A stretch of 64,000 nt of DNA from Acidicapsa ligni. GTDB taxonomy: Bacteria; Acidobacteriota; Terriglobia; Terriglobales; Acidobacteriaceae. Location: the NCBI RefSeq assembly GCF_025685655.1, contig NZ_JAGSYG010000004.1:62001-126000 (forward strand), in the 5' to 3' direction. How positions within the stretch are numbered: position 1 is the first letter of the stretch; every line of letters starts with the position of its first letter. The position numbers and the translations under genes were made by a program. The notes beneath the pieces were generated by a model that did not search any database, was not told the origin of the DNA, and worked only from the letters and a program-made list of their open reading frames with translations. This document shows positions 59,966 to 64,000 of the stretch, piece by piece.

Positions 59966-62215
59966 TTGATTTCCGCCCGTTTTCGTTCCACCTTTCCGCT
60001 CCTTGGCGCACTTGCTCTCGGTGCCGTAACTGCGCCGCATGTTGACGCGCAGACCCCTACCCAGACCACAGCCCAAAGCACAACGAAGAAGCTCACGGTC
60101 GAAGAGATTTTTGCTCACGGCTCATTGTCCGGTGGCGCGCCAGAAGGCCTGACCTGGTCGCCGGATGGCCAGCACCTGACCTATATCGAGCGGGGAGAGC
60201 TACTGGACCTGGACCCGGCTACCGGCAAGCCAAGTACCCTGGTCAGCCGTGAAAAGCTGGCATCGCTCACCAGCAACACGGGCAACGAGAAGGATCGCGA
60301 TCATCGCTCTCGTTACAGCATGGCGAGCTATCTCTGGGCGCCCGACTCAGCTCATCTGCTCTTCGACTCCAACGGCAGCCTCTGGCTCTATGACTTGAAG
60401 ACCGGCACGGGCATCAACATTGGGTCCAGTGGAACTGGTTCAGGCGACGACCCTAAATTTTCTCCGGATGGCAGGCTGTTGTCCTTCATCAAGGAGGATG
60501 ACAAGCAGCATGGCCTCTATGTGATCCACCTGCGCGAGCCGGGCACCCCTGTTGTAGCAACGGCGGTATCGACAAGTCCTGCTGTTTTGAATGGCAAAGT
60601 CGACTGGGTCTACGAAGAAGAGCTGGACGTACGCAGCAACTATTTCTGGGCGCCTGACTCCAAGAATCTCGCGTATTTGCAGATGGATGAGACCCATGTG
60701 CCCGAGTATCCCATCACCGATTGGATTCCCGTACATCCTACCGTCGACAAGCAGCGGTTTCCGCAGCCGGGTGATCCGAATCCTGACGTTCGCGTTGGCA
60801 TCGTAGCGGCGCATGGCGGCAAGACAAACTGGATCAAATTGCCGATCAAGCCTGGCGATGATTACATCCCTCGCTTCGGCTGGGTCAATAGCAGGGTTGT
60901 GTGGGTCGAGACATTGACTCGCGATCATAAGCATTTGAATTTGTACTTTGCCGATATCGCCAGTGGTCAATCGAAGCTTGTGCTGGAACAGAGCGACGAG
61001 AAATTCTTCGACGAGCAATACGACGTCCATGTTTCGGACAAGCAGATTGTTCTCACGAACTGGCAGGATGGTCATACGCATCTCTATCTCTACAGCTATG
61101 ACGCGGCCAATCCGCTTGCAGGGGCTGCGAAGCTGGAGCGCCAGTTGACCAAAGGCGACTTCGATGTGGAGGAAGTATTTCGCGTCGATGAGGATCGCAA
61201 GGCGGTTTACTATTCTTCGAACGAAGGCAATCCCACCGATGCACAGATCTGGCAGGTAAGTTTCGATGGGGAACGCAAGCAGTTGACGATGGAACCCGGA
61301 GTTCACACTGCGAGCTTCGCACCAAGTGGCAGGGCCTATGTGGAGCGCCACTCCACACGCGCAACGCCGACGAAGGTCAGCCTTTGCCAGTTGGACAGCA
61401 AGTGCAATCTCTTCTGGTCGACGAAGGCCATGGATACCTATCATCTGCGCGCTCCCGAAGAGTTGCAGGTCAAGGCCAGCGACGGCAGCATTCTCTATGC
61501 AACGCTGCTTCTTCCCGAGGGAGTAACAACGCCGGCCAGTGTCCCGCTCATATTGAATCCGTATGGCGGCCCAGGTGCGCAGAACGTCCAGAATCATTGG
61601 GGCGGCGATGGCCAGCTCTTTGATGAGTTACTTACGCAGCATGGCTTTGCCGTATTGCATACAGATGGCCGCGGCTCGGGTCATCGAGGCAAGGTATTTG
61701 CGCAGGCGGCATATCATAACTTCGGACCGGTGCAGTTTGAAGATCAACTTACCGTAGCGGACGCTGTTCTGGCGAAATATCCACAACTCGATTCCAAGCG
61801 GCAAGGCTGGTGGGGATGGAGCTGGGGCGGTACGTTTACGTTGTATGCACTTACGCATTCCGACCGCTTCCGCGCTGGAGTTTCTGTAGCTCCGGTGACG
61901 GACTGGCGTAACTATGACTCTATCTACACGGAGCGTTACATGAGCCAGCCTGCAGAGTTTCCGGCCGGCTATAAGGACTTCTCCGTCGTTAACTCCGCAG
62001 CGAATCTTAAAGGCCATCTGCTGATGATTCATGGCACTGGCGACGATAATGTGCATCTGCAAAACACCGTGCAGTTTGTGCAGCAACTTATCGTGAACAA
62101 CATTCCTTACGACCTGCAGATTTTTCCGCGCAAGACACATTCCATTGCCGGTACTGAGGTTCGTCCGGAACTGTATAACCGCATCCTGATGCACTTTGAA
62201 GAGTACTTGAAGTAG
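59966..62215 (+). CDS. Secreted S9 dipeptidyl-peptidase IV-like protease
   Basis: A 749-residue exported prolyl-oligopeptidase-family protease. Signal peptide about 1-28 (STFPLLGALALGAVTAPHVD). The N-terminal beta-propeller (about 50-480) has DPP4-type segments GTPVVATAVSTSPAVLNGKV, DWVYEEELDVRSNYFWAPDS and KNLAYLQMDETHVPEYP; the EE pair matches the amino-terminus-binding site of DPP4. The C-terminal alpha/beta hydrolase has GWSWGG around 617-622, Asp in HGTGDDNVH and His in KTHSI. It releases N-terminal dipeptides, typically X-Pro. TTG start at 59966 with AGGAG 10 nt upstream; no in-frame ATG is near. Confidence 0.94.
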   Translation: MISARFRSTFPLLGALALGAVTAPHVDAQTPTQTTAQSTTKKLTVEEIFAHGSLSGGAPEGLTWSPDGQHLTYIERGELLDLDPATGKPSTLVSREKLASLTSNTGNEKDRDHRSRYSMASYLWAPDSAHLLFDSNGSLWLYDLKTGTGINIGSSGTGSGDDPKFSPDGRLLSFIKEDDKQHGLYVIHLREPGTPVVATAVSTSPAVLNGKVDWVYEEELDVRSNYFWAPDSKNLAYLQMDETHVPEYPITDWIPVHPTVDKQRFPQPGDPNPDVRVGIVAAHGGKTNWIKLPIKPGDDYIPRFGWVNSRVVWVETLTRDHKHLNLYFADIASGQSKLVLEQSDEKFFDEQYDVHVSDKQIVLTNWQDGHTHLYLYSYDAANPLAGAAKLERQLTKGDFDVEEVFRVDEDRKAVYYSSNEGNPTDAQIWQVSFDGERKQLTMEPGVHTASFAPSGRAYVERHSTRATPTKVSLCQLDSKCNLFWSTKAMDTYHLRAPEELQVKASDGSILYATLLLPEGVTTPASVPLILNPYGGPGAQNVQNHWGGDGQLFDELLTQHGFAVLHTDGRGSGHRGKVFAQAAYHNFGPVQFEDQLTVADAVLAKYPQLDSKRQGWWGWSWGGTFTLYALTHSDRFRAGVSVAPVTDWRNYDSIYTERYMSQPAEFPAGYKDFSVVNSAANLKGHLLMIHGTGDDNVHLQNTVQFVQQLIVNNIPYDLQIFPRKTHSIAGTEVRPELYNRILMHFEEYLK

Positions 62216-62285
62216 CCCGCAGCCACGGGAGAAACATCGGCTGGCGAAGCAAAGTAAGTAAGTGAGTTATCCAACTTGAATACAC

Positions 62286-62320
62286 CGGGCACGGACGAAG
62301 ATTCAACTCGTCCGTGCCCG
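62286..62320. terminator. 13-bp perfect hairpin 3' of the S9 peptidase
   Basis: CGGGCACGGACGA (62286-62298) pairs perfectly with TCGTCCGTGCCCG (62308-62320) around 9 nt. It lies 70 nt after the peptidase stop and is probably its transcript end. Confidence 0.7.
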
Positions 62321-62417
62321 TATAACGTTAGGCGATTTTGAGCCGGCGATTCGATCTGGATAACGGTTCGATCTTCGGTGTCATTCCAAAGCCGCACTGA
62401 TATAGCCGCCTAGATAT

Positions 62418-62492
62418 GTCGGGATGAGCCATGTCGCGATGAGCTACGTAGCAATGAGCCATGTAGCGATAAGCCATGCTGCGATAAGCGAA
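62418..62492. repeat. 15-bp tandem repeat, five units
   Basis: Five 15-nt units starting at 62418, 62433, 62448, 62463 and 62478 have a consensus close to GTAGCGATGAGCCAT. The last is the most diverged. The array lies 44 nt past the MarC stop on the convergent side. Confidence 0.85.
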
Positions 62493-62536
62493 AAGAAAAG
62501 ATCAGTGCTGGGAGATCAAGCGCAGGTGTAAAGCTC

Positions 62537-63220
62537 CTAGTGGAGCGATTGAATATAATTCCGCACACCGCTGGCGAGTATCTGTACTCCGATGCAAAAC
62601 GAGATGAAGGACGAAAGCCGCATGAGGACAGTCGTGCCGGACTTGCCAAGCATGACCGCAGCGGTACGCGCCCAGCGGTAGCAGATATACACGAGCAGCG
62701 CGATCACTGCGCAACCGATGATAGATGCAGCGAGAAGATAAGGAGAGATAAACGAGGCCGCGTGGAGCTCGTTCGGCAGATGCGCTCCCAGTGCTACGGC
62801 CACAGAGATGGAGCCGGGGCCAACTGTGATCGGCAGCGTATAGGGATAGAAGGCCTGATTCAAAACTTCTTCCTGATTCGGCGTGGCCGCGCTGTCTTTC
62901 TGCGCGTCCTTAGTCAGCAAATGCCAACCATTCGCAGCGACGATAATTCCCCCGCCGATCTGCACTGAGTAGAGCGAGATTCCGAAGAACGAGAGAATTT
63001 TGCCGCCGCACAGCATCGATACGAAGAGCAGCACGAAGCTGTAGACCGCGATTCGCTTGGTGAGCTTTCGCTGCAACTCCAAATCGAAGCTGCCCACCAT
63101 CGTAAGGAACACGGCTGCACTCCCGATCGGATTCACAATCGGAAACAGTGCTGCAATTACCAGCACGGATGCCTCAATTAACGTCGAAGCGTGATTGTAA
63201 AGTCCGTCAAAAAAAGGCAT
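62537..63220 (-). CDS. MarC-family integral membrane protein
   Basis: A 227-residue membrane protein with six hydrophobic segments. Family features are ALFPIVNPIGSAAVFLTMVG near residue 23, RIAVYSFVLLFVSMLCGGKI, YTLPITVGPGSISVAVALGA and the C-terminal GVQILASGVRNYI. MarC was once linked to antibiotic resistance in E. coli, but that was not upheld; the function is unknown. ATG at 63220, without a strong Shine-Dalgarno. Neighbours give no functional hint. Confidence 0.92.
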   Translation of the reverse strand: MPFFDGLYNHASTLIEASVLVIAALFPIVNPIGSAAVFLTMVGSFDLELQRKLTKRIAVYSFVLLFVSMLCGGKILSFFGISLYSVQIGGGIIVAANGWHLLTKDAQKDSAATPNQEEVLNQAFYPYTLPITVGPGSISVAVALGAHLPNELHAASFISPYLLAASIIGCAVIALLVYICYRWARTAAVMLGKSGTTVLMRLSSFISFCIGVQILASGVRNYIQSLH

Positions 63221-63341
63221 CGAAAATCCTCAGAGGTAGAGTCCATCTCAAGTCTAAAGGCAAAACATCCACGTGTCAGGATTGCGAGCGGTTGCCTTTT
63301 TCATGTAGCGGGAATATGCGTAGGCTCAGCCGTTACGGGCC

Positions 63342-63770
63342 TTATGCCGTCAGCGGGTGCTGCATCGCAGCGCTTGAGAGCAAGGGCTGTACAGCCTTGC
63401 GCGGCCCACGCTTGCGAGCACTCATCACGCGGATGCGTTCGATCAGTTCCGCCGGAGTGCAGCAGCCCTTGGCGAGGAATGCGTCTGCCTGGTGTGTACG
63501 TTCGCCTGCGCGAACGGTGTCGCTGGTCAGGATCATCGGCACTTCAGGAGAGATCTCTTTCAAGCGGCCAATCAGCATGTTGCCGTCCATCTGGGGCAGT
63601 CCCAGATCGGTTAAGACAAGATCGATCTGCGTCGAGGAAAAAACGGAGATTGCGTCATGCCCGTTGATCGCGGTGTAAACACGATAGCCACGGGTTTCCA
63701 GTAGAAACTTGCGTACGGAGAGGGTTTGCTCGTTGTCGTCAACGCAGAGGATCGTCTTCTTTGGTCGCAT
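63342..63770 (-). CDS. Single-domain CheY-like response regulator
   Basis: A 142-residue receiver-domain protein. The acidic pocket is CVDDNEQT near residue 10, the phosphorylation site Asp55 in LVLTDLGLPQMDG, the switch Ser/Thr in MILTSD and the conserved Lys101 in FLAKG. There is no output domain; residues 115-142 are a short basic tail (RKRGPRKAVQPL). It would relay a signal by protein contact. The partner kinase is not in the window. ATG at 63770 with AAGGAG 13 nt upstream. Confidence 0.92.
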   Translation of the reverse strand: MRPKKTILCVDDNEQTLSVRKFLLETRGYRVYTAINGHDAISVFSSTQIDLVLTDLGLPQMDGNMLIGRLKEISPEVPMILTSDTVRAGERTHQADAFLAKGCCTPAELIERIRVMSARKRGPRKAVQPLLSSAAMQHPLTA

Positions 63771-64000
63771 GAGAGTTGGGGGTCTCCTTAGGGGGAACGT
63801 TTCTGGATTTTTGTCGGTGCGCTTTACGCGTTACGTGGCTGAAACATGTTTGGCAAATCTGCAATCGCATCCACGCACATGGCGATGGGGAGCGGATGGT
63901 ACACAGTTACAAGAGCGCGGGTCGCATGTTTCGAGACATAGCTTTCCCGTCTGCGCTGTGGGCACAGTTTCGCTTAGCCTGTGGCTGAGGATGGTTCCAG

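Larger units (their letters stand above)
62216..62536. other. Intergenic region with hairpin and tandem repeat
   Basis: This 321-nt stretch separates the convergent S9 peptidase and MarC genes. It contains the hairpin at 62286-62320 and the 15-bp repeat at 62418-62492. No gene is supported. Confidence 0.5.

Noticed and set aside
1..64000. Mobile element, prophage or defence island
   Set aside because: No transposase, integrase, phage structural gene, toxin-antitoxin pair or restriction gene was found in any frame.

Overview
The window looks like chromosomal DNA of a soil Acidobacteriota bacterium, probably Terriglobia/Acidobacteriaceae. This is inferred from the gene families together (CRTAC1/FG-GAP secreted protein, DUF4199 beside a LuxR-HTH protein, S9 and CocE secreted hydrolases, GH3 and GH18 enzymes, short-Q-loop cytochrome bd, HslUV plus ClpB). 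It is moderately GC-rich with many GTG/TTG starts. I see no rRNA, tRNA, CRISPR array, transposase, integrase or prophage. About 53 genes are supported; mutL is cut by the left edge.

Layout. 1-16.8 kb, mostly minus strand: mutL, a small conserved protein, an alpha/beta hydrolase converging on an AraC regulator, a VOC protein, a membrane-anchored LuxR-HTH protein next to DUF4199, pyruvate kinase, a YihY/BrkB membrane protein, a site-2 protease, a left-handed-beta-helix acyltransferase, a large secreted deacetylase-like protein, a GH18 chitinase-like protein and a SIMPL protein. 16.9-22.7 kb: GH3 beta-glucosidase, a NagX-like acyltransferase and a CRTAC1 protein. 22.7-28.1 kb: cydAB, hemY and a ferritin-VIT1 fusion, i.e. 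oxygen, heme and iron handling, with a CRP/FNR-type palindrome between cydA and hemY. 28.3-31.9 kb: FucP-like sugar permease, then a phosphatase / anti-sigma kinase / STAS partner-switching operon. 32.2-37.6 kb: hsp20, clpB and prfA-prmC. 37.9-45.1 kb: CocE hydrolase, CDF metal exporter, dienelactone hydrolase, a membrane hypothetical and hslVU. 45.2-54.5 kb: MarR and TonB receptor (divergent), VOC, two uncharacterised proteins, transaldolase, FAH-family enzyme, FN3 lipoprotein and a TIGR01777 oxidoreductase. 54.6-64 kb: XRE-cupin regulator, zinc-ribbon plus nucleotidase pair, amidohydrolase plus DHA2 exporter, S9 peptidase, MarC and a CheY-like regulator.

Most of the genes are housekeeping or ordinary. 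The least expected signal is in the DNA between and at the edges of genes: degenerate short tandem repeats of 12-15 bp occur again and again (at about 19.28, 29.63, 35.60, 41.16, 45.14, 45.62, 49.22, 52.63, 53.48, 55.40 and 62.42 kb). They lie across stop codons, Shine-Dalgarno sites, start codons and protein tails. There is also a family of C-rich intergenic hairpins at gene 3' ends and a 32-bp dispersed repeat in two copies. Protein-level oddities include an HslV with an obligatory N-terminal extension, a DNA-binding protein whose membrane segment resembles that of its neighbour, a serine-hydrolase-like protein carrying an EF-hand loop, and a lipoprotein with several in-frame starts made by a tandem repeat.
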